Part shown: piece by piece, positions 9,453 through 18,278 of the stretch
Position numbering within the stretch: the stretch's first letter is position 1
Layout: each line of letters starts with the position of its first letter
NCBI RefSeq assembly: GCF_031656915.1
Contig: NZ_CP134227.1
Coordinates: 2,108,001-2,172,000, forward strand
Reading direction: 5' to 3'
From: Nocardioides marmorisolisilvae
GTDB taxonomy: Bacteria; Actinomycetota; Actinomycetes; Propionibacteriales; Nocardioidaceae
DNA length: 64,000 bases
Notes under the pieces: generated by a model
What the model was told of the DNA's origin: nothing
The model's database searches: none
Seen by the model: only the letters and a program-made list of their open reading frames with translations
Translations under genes and position numbers: made by a program

Positions 9453-10570
9453 CGCTGCTGCACCCGGCCCCGGCCGAGGCCGGTGGTGCCAAGCGACCCA
9501 CGGGATCCCGCGCCTGGCTGCTCCTGCCGGCAGCCGTCGCGCTGCTCGCCGGGCTCGACGCCGGGCTGATCCTGCTGGGCGTGCCGGCGCCGGTGAGCGC
9601 CCGTCGGCTGCCCGACGTCCACGGCATGGTGATGGCGCTGGGGTTCGTCGGCACCGTCGTGTGCCTCGAGCGCGCGATCGCATTGGGCGAGCGACGTGCC
9701 CTGGCGGCACCGGCCCTCCTCGGCGTCGGCAGCCTGCTGCTGGTCACGCCGCTTCCCCTGGTGGTCGGTCGAACAGCCCTGGTCGCCGGGATGGCGGCGA
9801 TGACGTCCATCTACGTGCCGCTGTGGCGACGACAGCGCGACGATGCGGTGCTCGTGCAGGCGCACGGCGCCGTGCTGGGCACCGGCGCGGCCCTGATGTG
9901 GCTCGGCGGGACGCCGATGGCGACGCTGCTGCCGTGGCTGGCCGCCTTCCTGGTGCTGACCATCGCCGGCGAACGGCTCGAGCTCGCCCGGCTGGCGATG
10001 GGCCCCGGCGCCGGGCCGACCCTGGTGCTGCTCTCCGGGCTGCTGACCTGCGGGGTGGTGGCGGCGCTGCTGTGGCCGTCCGCGGGTCACCCCCTGCTCG
10101 GGCTGACCCTGCTGGTGCTCACCGGCTGGCTGGCGGTGCACGACGTGGCGTGGCGGACGATCAGGTCCACCGGGCTGCCGCGCTACACCGCCGCCGGGAT
10201 GCTCGGCGGGTACCTATGGCTCCTCGTCGCCGGCGCGGTGTGGCTGGTCAGCGGATCGTCGTACGGAGGCCCGGCGTACGACGCGGTGATCCATGCGGTG
10301 TTCCTCGGCTTCACCATCTCGATGATCATGGCCCACGCCCCGGTGATCCTCCCGGCGGTGCTGCGCCGGCCACTCCCCTATCACCCGCTGATGTGGGCGC
10401 CTCTGGCGCTGCTGCACGTGTCGCTGCTGCTCCGGCTCTGGATCGGTGACGCCCTCGGGCAGCAGCAGTGCTGGCAGCTCGGTGGTGTCCTCAACGAGGC
10501 CGCGCTGCTGTCCTTCGCGGGCCTGGTCGTCTGGTCCCTGGCTCGTGCCCGCCGGACGGGGGTCCGATGA
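9449..10570 (+). CDS. polytopic membrane protein of the nitrite/NO module (NnrS-like or heme-copper-oxidase-like, uncertain)
   Basis: A 373-residue protein with about 11-12 hydrophobic segments and several histidines inside or beside helices: LPDVHGMVMALGF, VQAHGAVLG, AVHDVAWR, YDAVIHAVFLGFTISMIMAHAPVILP and LLHVSLLLR. The histidine-bearing helices recall NnrS and heme-copper oxidase folds, so heme or metal binding is plausible but not shown. It starts at a GTG overlapping the regulator stop and ends overlapping the ATG of the nirK-type gene (ATGA), so all three are translationally coupled. Confidence 0.65.
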   Translation: MTLLHPAPAEAGGAKRPTGSRAWLLLPAAVALLAGLDAGLILLGVPAPVSARRLPDVHGMVMALGFVGTVVCLERAIALGERRALAAPALLGVGSLLLVTPLPLVVGRTALVAGMAAMTSIYVPLWRRQRDDAVLVQAHGAVLGTGAALMWLGGTPMATLLPWLAAFLVLTIAGERLELARLAMGPGAGPTLVLLSGLLTCGVVAALLWPSAGHPLLGLTLLVLTGWLAVHDVAWRTIRSTGLPRYTAAGMLGGYLWLLVAGAVWLVSGSSYGGPAYDAVIHAVFLGFTISMIMAHAPVILPAVLRRPLPYHPLMWAPLALLHVSLLLRLWIGDALGQQQCWQLGGVLNEAALLSFAGLVVWSLARARRTGVR

Positions 10571-13251
10571 GGATCGCGAACGGACCGGTCGAGGTCGGTG
10601 CGCGCAGGCGCTTCAACCCGATGCGGGACATCCCCGCGGTGCTGTGGCTGCTCGCCGTCGTGGTGGTCGCGCTCGTGCACCGCGAGCTCGCCGCGCCACG
10701 ATGGCTGATGTTCCACCTGCTGCTGCTCGGTGCGGTGACCCACTCGATCCTGGTCTGGAGCCAGCACTTCGCCGACGCACTGCTGCACACCGCGCCCACC
10801 TCGTCGGCGTACCGCAACCGGACCGTCCGACTGGTGCTGCTGAACCTGGGTGCCCTGGTCGTGGTGCTCGGCGTCACCGGCGTCCACTGGGAGGTCGCCG
10901 CGGCCGGCGGGACCGCGGTCGTGGCCGCGGTCGGATGGCACGGGGTCTCGCTGGTGCTGCAGCTACGCCGCGCTCTGGGCTCCCGGTTCGCAGTGACCGT
11001 GCGGTTCTACGTCGCCTCGGCGGCACTGCTGCCGGTCGGGGTGCTCTTCGGCGTACTGATGGTGCGCGGCGCGGGGATGCCTTGGCATGCCCGGCTGATG
11101 ACCGCGCACGTGGTGGTCAACGTCCTCGGCTGGATGGGCCTGACCGTGATGGGCACCATGGTGACCCTCTGGCCGACGATGCTGCGCACCCGGATCGTCG
11201 TCGGGGCGGAGACGATCGCCGCGCGCGCCCTGTGGGTGCTGCTGGGCGGCATCGTGGTGGCGGTCGGCGGCTGCCTGGTCGGGCAACGCCTGCTGGTGAC
11301 CCTCGGACTGCTGGGGTACGCCGCCGGGCTGGTCGTGCTCGCGCGGCCCTTCGCGCTGGCGATGCGCAGCAAGCCACCGCTGCACTTCCCGACCTGGTCG
11401 GTGCTGGCCGCGGTCAGCTGGCTCACCGGCGTCGTGGTCGCCCTGGCCGTGGGTGTCGGTGTGGCGCCCGGCTGGATGGCCGCCCACGAGCTCCTGGAGG
11501 CTCTCACGCCCGCGCTCGCCGCCGGCTTCGGGGCGCAGGTGCTGCTCGGCGCCCTGTCCTACCTGATCCCGGTCGCGGTCGGCGGAGGCCCGGCCGGCGC
11601 CCGCGCTGCGAACACCGTGCTGGACCGCGGCAGCGCCCTCCGGGTCATGGTCGTCAACGCCGGACTCGTGGTGTGCCTGCTGCCGGTCCCGGCGATGGTG
11701 CGGCTGCTGGTGTCGGTGACGGTCCTCGTCTCACTCGCCTCGTTCCTCCCGCTGATGTTCGCCGCGATGCGGGCTGCCCGCCAGGCTCGTGACGGGGCCG
11801 CGTCCATGGCCGCCCGAGAGGTGCCCGCTGCCCGGCGTACCGGTCCGGCGCCGGTTGCCGGCGAGAGGCCCCGCGGTCAGATCACCGGCCTGGCCGCAGC
11901 AGGGTTCGCGGTCGTGGTGCTCGCCGTGGCCGTCGGAGTTGCTCTGGACCCGGCCGCGCTTGCCGGCACCGAGCACCGCTCCTCCGCCGATGGGGTGGTC
12001 GCGACCGGCCACACCACCCACGTCGTCGTGCGCGCCGCGAACATGCGGTTCACCCCGTCGACGGTGAGTGTCCCGGCCGGCAACCGGCTGGTGATCGACC
12101 TGCGCAACACCGATGCCCACGACGTGCACGACCTGGTGCTCGACTCCGGCGCGCACAGCCCGCGGCTGGGACCCGGGGAGTCCGCCACGGTGAACGCCGG
12201 AGTCGTGGGTCGCGACATCGAGGGCTGGTGCTCGATGCCCGGGCACCGACAGTTGGGGATGGTGTTCCACGTCCGGGTGACCGGGCTGGCGGCCGTGCGG
12301 CACTCCGGCACCGGGCACGACATGCCGGGGATGGACATGGGCGGCACGACGAGCGCCGACCATCGGGCCGCGGCACCCGTCGACCTCTCCAAGAGTCCTC
12401 CGGCCGGGTTCCGGGCGCATGACCCGGTGCTGCCGGCGCTCCCGCACGGCCGCGTGATCCGCCGTACCTTCACCGTCAGCGACGTCGAGTCGGCCGTGGC
12501 GCCGGGCGTCCGGCAGGACCTGTGGACCTACAACGGCACGATGCCCGGCCCGACCCTGCACGGACGGATCGGCGACCGGTTCGTGATCCGGCTGGTCAAC
12601 GACACCCCGATGGGCCATTCGATCGACTTCCACGCCGGCCAGGTCGCACCGGATCGTCCGATGCGCACCCTGGCACCCGGACAGGCGCTGACCTACCGCT
12701 TCACCGCCCACCATTCCGGGATCTGGCTCTACCACTGCTCGACCATGCCGATGGCGGTCCACGTCGCCAACGGCATGTTCGGCGCGGTGGTGATCGACCC
12801 GCCGCACCTCCCGCCGGTGGCGCACAGCTATGTGCTGCTGCAGTCCGAGCTCTACCTCGGCGCGCAGGGTGGCTCGGTCGATGTCGCCAAGGTGCTGGCC
12901 GAGAGGCCCGACGCCGTCGTCTTCAACGGGTACGCCGACCAGTACGACGCCGATCCGCTGACCGCCCGGGTGGGCCAGCGGATCCGGATCTGGGTGCTCG
13001 ACGCCGGCCCCGACCGCCCCACCTCGTTCCACGTGGTCGGCGGGCAGTTCGACACGGTGTTCTCCGAGGGCGCCTACCTGCTGCGACGGGGCAACCCCGA
13101 GCACGGTGCGGCCCAGGTGCTGAGCCTCGGCCCCGCGCAGGGCGGCTTCGTCGAGATCTCGTTCCGCCAACCCGGGCACTACCCGTTCATGTCACACCTG
13201 ATGGTCGACGCCGGCCGAGGCGCCCACGGGATCATCCGGGTCCGCCGCTGA
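10567..13251 (+). CDS. nirK: membrane domain - blue-copper domain - AniA-type copper nitrite reductase fusion
   Basis: An 894-residue fusion. Residues 1 to about 470 form a polytopic membrane domain with histidine-bearing helices (MTAHVVVNVLGWMGLTVMGT). Residues about 480-575 form a cupredoxin with type-1 ligands His521, Cys555, His560 and Met565. A His/Met-rich linker follows (HDMPGMDMGG). Residues about 630-894 form a two-domain copper nitrite reductase. All its catalytic residues are present: type-1 His684, Cys724, His732, Met737; type-2 His689, His723, His877; active-site Asp687 and His822. The eight-residue step from Cys724 to His732 matches AniA (class II). It should reduce nitrite to NO outside the membrane, with the fused cupredoxin as likely electron donor. 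Confidence 0.88.
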   Translation: MRIANGPVEVGARRRFNPMRDIPAVLWLLAVVVVALVHRELAAPRWLMFHLLLLGAVTHSILVWSQHFADALLHTAPTSSAYRNRTVRLVLLNLGALVVVLGVTGVHWEVAAAGGTAVVAAVGWHGVSLVLQLRRALGSRFAVTVRFYVASAALLPVGVLFGVLMVRGAGMPWHARLMTAHVVVNVLGWMGLTVMGTMVTLWPTMLRTRIVVGAETIAARALWVLLGGIVVAVGGCLVGQRLLVTLGLLGYAAGLVVLARPFALAMRSKPPLHFPTWSVLAAVSWLTGVVVALAVGVGVAPGWMAAHELLEALTPALAAGFGAQVLLGALSYLIPVAVGGGPAGARAANTVLDRGSALRVMVVNAGLVVCLLPVPAMVRLLVSVTVLVSLASFLPLMFAAMRAARQARDGAASMAAREVPAARRTGPAPVAGERPRGQITGLAAAGFAVVVLAVAVGVALDPAALAGTEHRSSADGVVATGHTTHVVVRAANMRFTPSTVSVPAGNRLVIDLRNTDAHDVHDLVLDSGAHSPRLGPGESATVNAGVVGRDIEGWCSMPGHRQLGMVFHVRVTGLAAVRHSGTGHDMPGMDMGGTTSADHRAAAPVDLSKSPPAGFRAHDPVLPALPHGRVIRRTFTVSDVESAVAPGVRQDLWTYNGTMPGPTLHGRIGDRFVIRLVNDTPMGHSIDFHAGQVAPDRPMRTLAPGQALTYRFTAHHSGIWLYHCSTMPMAVHVANGMFGAVVIDPPHLPPVAHSYVLLQSELYLGAQGGSVDVAKVLAERPDAVVFNGYADQYDADPLTARVGQRIRIWVLDAGPDRPTSFHVVGGQFDTVFSEGAYLLRRGNPEHGAAQVLSLGPAQGGFVEISFRQPGHYPFMSHLMVDAGRGAHGIIRVRR

Positions 13252-13268
13252 GGACGGCGGTCGCTCGT

Positions 13269-14891
13269 CTAGATGACGCTGCGGTCGTGCCCCTCCCAGT
13301 ACTGCCGGCGCAGGTCGCGCTTGAGGATCTTGCCGGTCGGGTTGCGCGGCATCTCTGTGACGAAGTCGACCGAGCGTGGGCACTTGAAGTGGGCCAGGTG
13401 CTCGCGGGCGTGGGTCACCAGCTCGTCTTCGGTCACCTCAGCGCCCGGCGCCCGGGTCACCACCGCCTTCACCACCTCGCCCCACCGGTCGTCGGGAACG
13501 CCGATGACCGCGACCTCGGCCACGCCCGGGTGCTCGGCGAGCACCCGCTCGACCTCGGGGGAGTAGATGTTCTCCCCACCCGAGATGATCATGTCCTTGA
13601 GCCGATCCTCGACGTACACGTAGCCGTCCGCGTCCACCTTCCCCATGTCGCCGGTGCGCAGCCAACCGTCCTCGGTGATCACCTCGGCGGTCGCCTCCGG
13701 CCGGTTGAGGTAGCCCTTCATCGTCTGCGGGGTCCGGAACCACAGCTCGCCGTGCTCGCCCGTCGGTACGTCGGCCAGCGTGGCCGGGTCGACGACCCGC
13801 AGCTCCGCCTCCGGCAGCAGCCGGCCGGCACTGGTCAGCCGTTCCTCGCGCCCGGTCGCCAGCGCCTCTCGGTGCTCGTCGGGCATCAGGTGGGTGATCA
13901 CCCCGCACACCTCGGTGAGCCCGTAGACCTGGATGAAGTCGGTCTCCGGCCAGGCGTCCATCGCCGCCCGGAGCAGCGGCAGCGGCATCGGCGAGGCGCC
14001 GTAGCAGTAGGTCTTGAGCCGGCCGAAGAGGGCGATCGCGTCCGGGCCGGACTGGAGCACCTGCGCGAGGACCGCCGGAACCAGGAACGTGCGGTTGGCG
14101 CCGGCCATGATCGCGCCGGCCAGCGAGGCGCCGTCGGGCTCCCTGGTCATCACCGTCGGGACGCCGTCGTGGACGCCGAACTGGACGTACGACGAGCCGC
14201 CGACGTGGAACAGCGGCATCGAAACCATGTTCTTGTCGCCGGGCTCGAACGACCAACCGTCGTGGGCGTGCCGGGTGTGCTCGAGGACATTGCGCTGGGT
14301 GAGCATCACTCCCTTGGGATGCCCGGTGGTGCCCGAGCTGTACATCACCAGGCACACGTCGTCAGGAGTGACGTCCCGACCACGAGGGGCCGGAGCGGCA
14401 GCGGCAAGGGCCGACTCGTACTGGTCGTCCTCCCCGCCCTCGGGCGTCACGGTGACAATCCGCTCCACCGCGGTCAGCCGGTCACTCAGGCTCTCCACCA
14501 GGGGCATCAGCTCGGTGCCGACCAGGAGCAGCCGGGCGCCGGAGTCGTTGACGACGTAGTCGACCTCCTCGCCGGCGAGCCGCCAGTTGAAGATGGCCGT
14601 CGCCGCGCCGAGCGACGCGGCGGCGAAGGTGAGCTCGACGGTGGCCGGATGGTTCTTGTCCAGGCTCCCCACGACGTCGCCACGACCGATCCCCCACGAC
14701 CGCAGCGCGCCCGCGAGCCGGCGTACCCGGTCGTCCCACTCGCGCCAGGTCCACGTCCGGCCGAGGTAGCTGAGCGCCTCGCCGTCAGGGTCGACCGCTG
14801 CCCAGTGGGCCAGCCGGTCGTCGAGGTGGGTCGGATCAGGCGGCGTCGGATCGGGCTGGGTGGGATCGGTGCCGGACGCGGTGGGCTCCAT
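13269..14891 (-). CDS. AMP-dependent acyl-CoA synthetase/ligase
   Basis: A protein of about 540 residues of the ANL adenylating superfamily. The A3 phosphate loop is YSSGTTGHPKGVMLT. Later motifs are VYGLTEVCG (A5), GELWFRTPQTMKGY, DGWLRTGDMGKVDADGYVYVEDRLKDMIISGGENIYSPEVE (A7-A8), and the C-terminal catalytic lysine in PTGKILKRDLRRQ. It activates a carboxylic acid as acyl-AMP and then acyl-CoA. Layout suggests a medium- or long-chain fatty acid or related substrate, which cannot be fixed from sequence. The start at 14891 (MEPTASG) is a choice; an in-frame ATG at 14909 overlaps the direct repeat noted upstream. Confidence 0.92.
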   Translation of the reverse strand: MEPTASGTDPTQPDPTPPDPTHLDDRLAHWAAVDPDGEALSYLGRTWTWREWDDRVRRLAGALRSWGIGRGDVVGSLDKNHPATVELTFAAASLGAATAIFNWRLAGEEVDYVVNDSGARLLLVGTELMPLVESLSDRLTAVERIVTVTPEGGEDDQYESALAAAAPAPRGRDVTPDDVCLVMYSSGTTGHPKGVMLTQRNVLEHTRHAHDGWSFEPGDKNMVSMPLFHVGGSSYVQFGVHDGVPTVMTREPDGASLAGAIMAGANRTFLVPAVLAQVLQSGPDAIALFGRLKTYCYGASPMPLPLLRAAMDAWPETDFIQVYGLTEVCGVITHLMPDEHREALATGREERLTSAGRLLPEAELRVVDPATLADVPTGEHGELWFRTPQTMKGYLNRPEATAEVITEDGWLRTGDMGKVDADGYVYVEDRLKDMIISGGENIYSPEVERVLAEHPGVAEVAVIGVPDDRWGEVVKAVVTRAPGAEVTEDELVTHAREHLAHFKCPRSVDFVTEMPRNPTGKILKRDLRRQYWEGHDRSVI

Positions 14892-14899
14892 GGCGGAAC

Positions 14900-14915
14900 T
14901 GTGACACATGACACA
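14900..14915. promoter_or_regulatory. TGTGTCA tandem direct repeat at the ligase start
   Basis: On the minus strand TGTGTCATGTGTCACA contains two adjacent TGTGTCA units just upstream of the chosen ligase start and between divergent genes. It may be an operator for a fatty-acid-type repressor. No cognate regulator is nearby. Confidence 0.2.
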
Positions 14916-14964
14916 AGCGTCGTGCGGCCGGTCCGGGTCGTCTCCACCGGTTCCAGACCGCGGG

Positions 14965-14970
14965 TAGGGT
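14965..14970 (+). promoter_or_regulatory. -10 element TAGGGT, leaderless HAD gene
   Basis: TAGGGT ends 7 bases before the GTG at 14978, and no Shine-Dalgarno is present. This supports a leaderless mRNA and that GTG as the start. Confidence 0.45.
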
Positions 14971-14977
14971 CCGCCGG

Positions 14978-15583
14978 GTGATCACCGCAGCGGCCTTCGA
15001 CCTCGGCAACGTGCTGATCGACTGGCAGCCCGAGCACGCGATCGCCCGAGCCGTCGGGATGGACGAGGCGCGGCGATTCCTGGCGTCGTACGACTTCCGT
15101 GCCTGGAACCACCTCCAGGACCAGGGCATGCCGTTCGAGGAGAGCGAGCGGCAGGCGATCGCCGCACACCCGGAGTGGGCCGAGCACCTGCTGGCCTACC
15201 GTCGCAACTTCGTCGCCTCGCTGGTCGGGCCCATCGACGGTGCGGTCGACCTGGTCCGAGAGCTGCACAGGCGCGGCGTCCCCGTCTTCGCCCTGACGAA
15301 CTGGTCGGCGGAGACGTTCCACCACGCCCGAGAACGGTTCGCCTGGCTCGATCTCTTCGCAGACATCGTGGTGTCCGGGCAGGAACGGGTCGCGAAGCCG
15401 GATCCAGCGATCTTCGAGCTGCTGTCGCGGCGCTCCGGTGTCCCCCTTGATCAACTCTTCTACACCGACGACAGCCCGCGACACGTGACGACGGCGCGGG
15501 CGCTGGGGATGACGGCCGTGGTGTTCGCATCGCCGGAGCAGCTCCGTCGCGACCTGGTGGCTGCAGGGCTGCTGCCCGACTGA
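14978..15583 (+). CDS. HAD family hydrolase
   Basis: A 201-residue HAD-superfamily phosphatase-like protein. Motif I is FDLGNVLIDW (nucleophile Asp8), motif II is ALTNWS, motif III is the lysine in RVAKPDP, and motif IV is FYTDDSPRHV. An alpha-helical cap (about residues 18-80) makes it a subfamily I member similar to 2-haloacid dehalogenase or phosphoglycolate phosphatase relatives. The position two residues after the nucleophile is Gly rather than Asp, as in some haloacid-dehalogenase-type members, so phosphatase activity is uncertain. The GTG start is leaderless. Confidence 0.88.
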   Translation: MITAAAFDLGNVLIDWQPEHAIARAVGMDEARRFLASYDFRAWNHLQDQGMPFEESERQAIAAHPEWAEHLLAYRRNFVASLVGPIDGAVDLVRELHRRGVPVFALTNWSAETFHHARERFAWLDLFADIVVSGQERVAKPDPAIFELLSRRSGVPLDQLFYTDDSPRHVTTARALGMTAVVFASPEQLRRDLVAAGLLPD

Positions 15584-15599
15584 CGGGGGTCGAGCCGGA

Positions 15600-16502
15600 T
15601 CACGTCGCCTCGATCCGGCCGGGCTCCTCGGGGCCCTTGCCCACCCCCATCACGATCACACTGGCGAGCACCACCAAGGCCAATCCGGCCACCTGGGTCC
15701 CGGTCAGCGTCTGCCCGAGCACCAGCAGCCCGGCGAGCGCCGCGACCGCCGGCTCGACGCTGAGCAGGATGCCGAACACCGCAGCCTTGAGCCGGCGCAG
15801 CGCCAGCAGCTCCAGGGAGTACGGCAGCAGGGAGGACAGCACGGCGAGCCCCAGGCCCTTGGCCACGTGGTCCGCGGTCCACACGTCGTGGCCGGCCAGG
15901 CCGGCCGGCAGCACCACGACGGCAGCCACGCACAACGCGAGGGAGAGGCCGTCAAGCTCGGCGAAGGCCGCGCCGGTGCGGGCACTGAGCAGGATGTACG
16001 CCGCCCAGCAGGCGCCGGCCGTCAACGCCAGCAGCAGGCCGACCCAACTGAGGTCGCCCAGGGGGATGCTCAGCGCCCGCGAGATCAGCAGCACGCCCCC
16101 GGCGGCAGCGGCCACCGCGACGAAGTCCAGCGGCCGGCGCGACAGCGCCGTGGTCAGCACCAGCGGGCCGAGGAACTCGACCGTGACCGCCACGCCGAGC
16201 GGCAGGTGGGCGAGCGAGCCGTAGAAGCTCCAGTTCATCAGCCCCAGCGCGAACCCGAAGGCGACCACCGTCGCCCAGTCGGCACGGGTGTGCCCGCGGA
16301 GGGTCGGCCGGCTGACCGCCAGCAGGATCAGCGCCGCGAAGCCGACCCGGAGCAGGACCGACCCGCCTGCTCCGATCTGCGGGACCAGGGTGGCGGCCAG
16401 GGCGCCGCCGAACTGCACCGAGACGATCCCGCCGAACACCAGCACAGGCGCGGGAACCCGGTCGGCAGACACCCGGCGAGGGTAGTCGGGCAGGCGGCTC
16501 AC
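15600..16502 (-). CDS. EamA family transporter (RhtA-like)
   Basis: A 300-residue protein with about 10 TM helices arranged as two EamA repeats (about residues 18-140 and 150-285). Typical motifs are GLMNWSFYGSLAHLPLGVAVTVEFLGPL and LLPYSLELLALRRLKAAVFGILLSVEPAVAALAG, which resemble the threonine/homoserine exporter RhtA. The substrate is probably an amino acid or related metabolite. The GTG start at 16502 overlaps the stop of the ABC-F gene by 4 bases (GTGA), indicating coupled translation. It converges on the HAD gene with a 16-base gap. Confidence 0.88.
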   Translation of the reverse strand: MSRLPDYPRRVSADRVPAPVLVFGGIVSVQFGGALAATLVPQIGAGGSVLLRVGFAALILLAVSRPTLRGHTRADWATVVAFGFALGLMNWSFYGSLAHLPLGVAVTVEFLGPLVLTTALSRRPLDFVAVAAAAGGVLLISRALSIPLGDLSWVGLLLALTAGACWAAYILLSARTGAAFAELDGLSLALCVAAVVVLPAGLAGHDVWTADHVAKGLGLAVLSSLLPYSLELLALRRLKAAVFGILLSVEPAVAALAGLLVLGQTLTGTQVAGLALVVLASVIVMGVGKGPEEPGRIEAT

Positions 16503-18202
16503 CGCGCCCGCTCGACCCTCGTCTCATCCCAGACCGGCTCGGGTGACTCGTAGACCGCCCCGTCGGCCCCGAAGACCACGAAGCGGTCGAAGGACGCTGC
16601 GAACCAACGGTCGTGGGTCACCGCGAGCACGGTGCCGTCGTACGTCGCCAGTCCGGCCTCGAGTGCCTCGGCCGACTCCACGTCGAGGTTGTCGGTCGGC
16701 TCGTCGAGCAGCAGCAGGGTCGCCCCTGAGAGCTCGAGCAGCAGGATCTGGAACCGCGCCTGCTGACCGCCGGACAGCGAGTCGAAGGTCTGCTCGGCGG
16801 CGTGCGCGAGCTCGTAGCGGTCCAGCACCCGGCTCGCCTGCTCGCGCCCCATCCCCGTGCGGCCCCTCCCGTCGACGCCGGCGTCACCGCGATGCAGGAT
16901 CTCCAGCAGGGTGCGGCCCACCAGCTCGGGGTGCGCGTGCGTCTGGACGAACCAGCCGGGGCGCACCCGGGCCCCCAGCTTCGCCGTCCCGGCGTGCGCC
17001 ACGGGAGCGATCTCGATGTCCTCGACGGGCAGGTGCTCGGCCTCCGGACGGGTCCCTCCCGCGGCCAGCAGCCGCAGGAAGTGGGACTTGCCCGAGCCGT
17101 TGGAGCCGAGCACGGCCACCCGTTCGCCGTACCAGACCTCGAGGTCGAAGGGCCTCATCAGACCGTCGAGCTCGAGATCCTCGCAGACCACTGCCCTCTT
17201 GCCCGTGCGCCCACCGCGCAGCCGCATCGTGACCTGCTGCTCGCGGGGCTGCTCGATGGGTGGGCCGGCCTCCTCGAACTTGTGCAGCCTGGTCTGTGCA
17301 GCGCGGTAGCGCGAGGCCATGTCGGAGTTGTACGCCGACTTCTGCTTGTACATCAGCATCTGTGCGCGCAGCTTCGCGTGCTCCTCGTCCCAGCGCTTGG
17401 TCAGCTCCTCGAAGCGGGCGAACCGCTCCCGCCTGGCCTGGTGGTAGGAGCCGAACCCGGCCGGGTGGGTCCAGGTGGAGTTGCCGGCACCCGAGCCACC
17501 GCTCGAGAGCTCGACCGTCACGATCCGGGTGGCGGTGTTGCTCAACAGCTCGCGGTCGTGGCTGATGAACAGGATCGTCTTGCTGGACTCACGGATCCGC
17601 TCCTCGAGCCACATCTTGCCCGGGACGTCGAGGTAGTTGTCCGGCTCGTCGAGCAGCAGTACCTGGTCGGGGCCGGCGAGCAGGTATTCCAGCACCAGGC
17701 GCTTCTGCTCGCCGCCGGAGAGAGTGCCCAGGGAACGGTACTTGGCGCGGTCGAAGGAGAGGCCGAGCGCGGTCGTGCAGCAGCTGTCCCAGGCCACCTC
17801 GAGGTCGTAGCCACCTGCGTCGGCGTACTCGGCGAGTGCGGAGGCGTACTTCAGCTGGGTGGCCTCGTCGTCGGTGTCCATCAGCCTGAGCTCGAGCCGC
17901 TCCACCTCCGCGGCCGCCGCCCGGACCCGGGGTGGTGCCACGGACAGCAGCAGCTCGGCGACCGTGGTCGCGCCCTCACCGACGTGCTGACGCATCACGC
18001 CGAGGCCACCGGACCGCGTGACCGCGCCGGCATGCGGCGTCAGCTCGCCGGTGACGATCCGCAGCAGCGTGGTCTTGCCGGCACCGTTGGCGCCGACCAG
18101 GGCCACCTTCGCGCCCTCGCCGACCCGGAAGGACACATCGTCGAGCAGCACCCGGCCGTCGGGGAGCTGGTAGCGCACTCCGGCGACGTCGACGTGACCC
18201 AT
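16499..18202 (-). CDS. ABC-F family ATP-binding protein
   Basis: A 567-residue soluble protein with two ABC cassettes and no membrane segments. Walker A motifs are GANGAGKTT (about residue 38) and GSNGSGKS (about 370). Signatures are LSGGEQKRL and LSGGQQARF, and Walker B motifs are VLLLDEPDNYLD and LLLLDEPTDNLD. The charged helical linker between cassettes (about 240-320, ARRERFARFEELTKRWDEEHAKLRAQM) is the P-site tRNA interaction motif of ABC-F proteins. These act on the ribosome as translation factors or antibiotic-resistance factors. Which role applies here is unknown. Confidence 0.92.
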   Translation of the reverse strand: MGHVDVAGVRYQLPDGRVLLDDVSFRVGEGAKVALVGANGAGKTTLLRIVTGELTPHAGAVTRSGGLGVMRQHVGEGATTVAELLLSVAPPRVRAAAAEVERLELRLMDTDDEATQLKYASALAEYADAGGYDLEVAWDSCCTTALGLSFDRAKYRSLGTLSGGEQKRLVLEYLLAGPDQVLLLDEPDNYLDVPGKMWLEERIRESSKTILFISHDRELLSNTATRIVTVELSSGGSGAGNSTWTHPAGFGSYHQARRERFARFEELTKRWDEEHAKLRAQMLMYKQKSAYNSDMASRYRAAQTRLHKFEEAGPPIEQPREQQVTMRLRGGRTGKRAVVCEDLELDGLMRPFDLEVWYGERVAVLGSNGSGKSHFLRLLAAGGTRPEAEHLPVEDIEIAPVAHAGTAKLGARVRPGWFVQTHAHPELVGRTLLEILHRGDAGVDGRGRTGMGREQASRVLDRYELAHAAEQTFDSLSGGQQARFQILLLELSGATLLLLDEPTDNLDVESAEALEAGLATYDGTVLAVTHDRWFAASFDRFVVFGADGAVYESPEPVWDETRVERAR

Positions 18203-18266
18203 GGGATGGATTCTCTCGGTCGCGCACGCCGAGCGCGAACGGATATCTGATTCGGGCGTCTCGTCC

Positions 18267-18272
18267 TACGCT
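18267..18272 (+). promoter_or_regulatory. -10 element TACGCT, leaderless start
   Basis: TACGCT ends 6 bases before the ATG at 18279, with no Shine-Dalgarno, again fitting a leaderless transcript. Confidence 0.4.
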
Positions 18273-18278
18273 GGGCCG

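Noticed and set aside
12400-13251. Laccase or bilirubin-oxidase-type multicopper oxidase instead of nitrite reductase
   Set aside because: The region has only two cupredoxin domains with the NirK His/Asp/His active-site set and no trinuclear HxH pairs of laccases.
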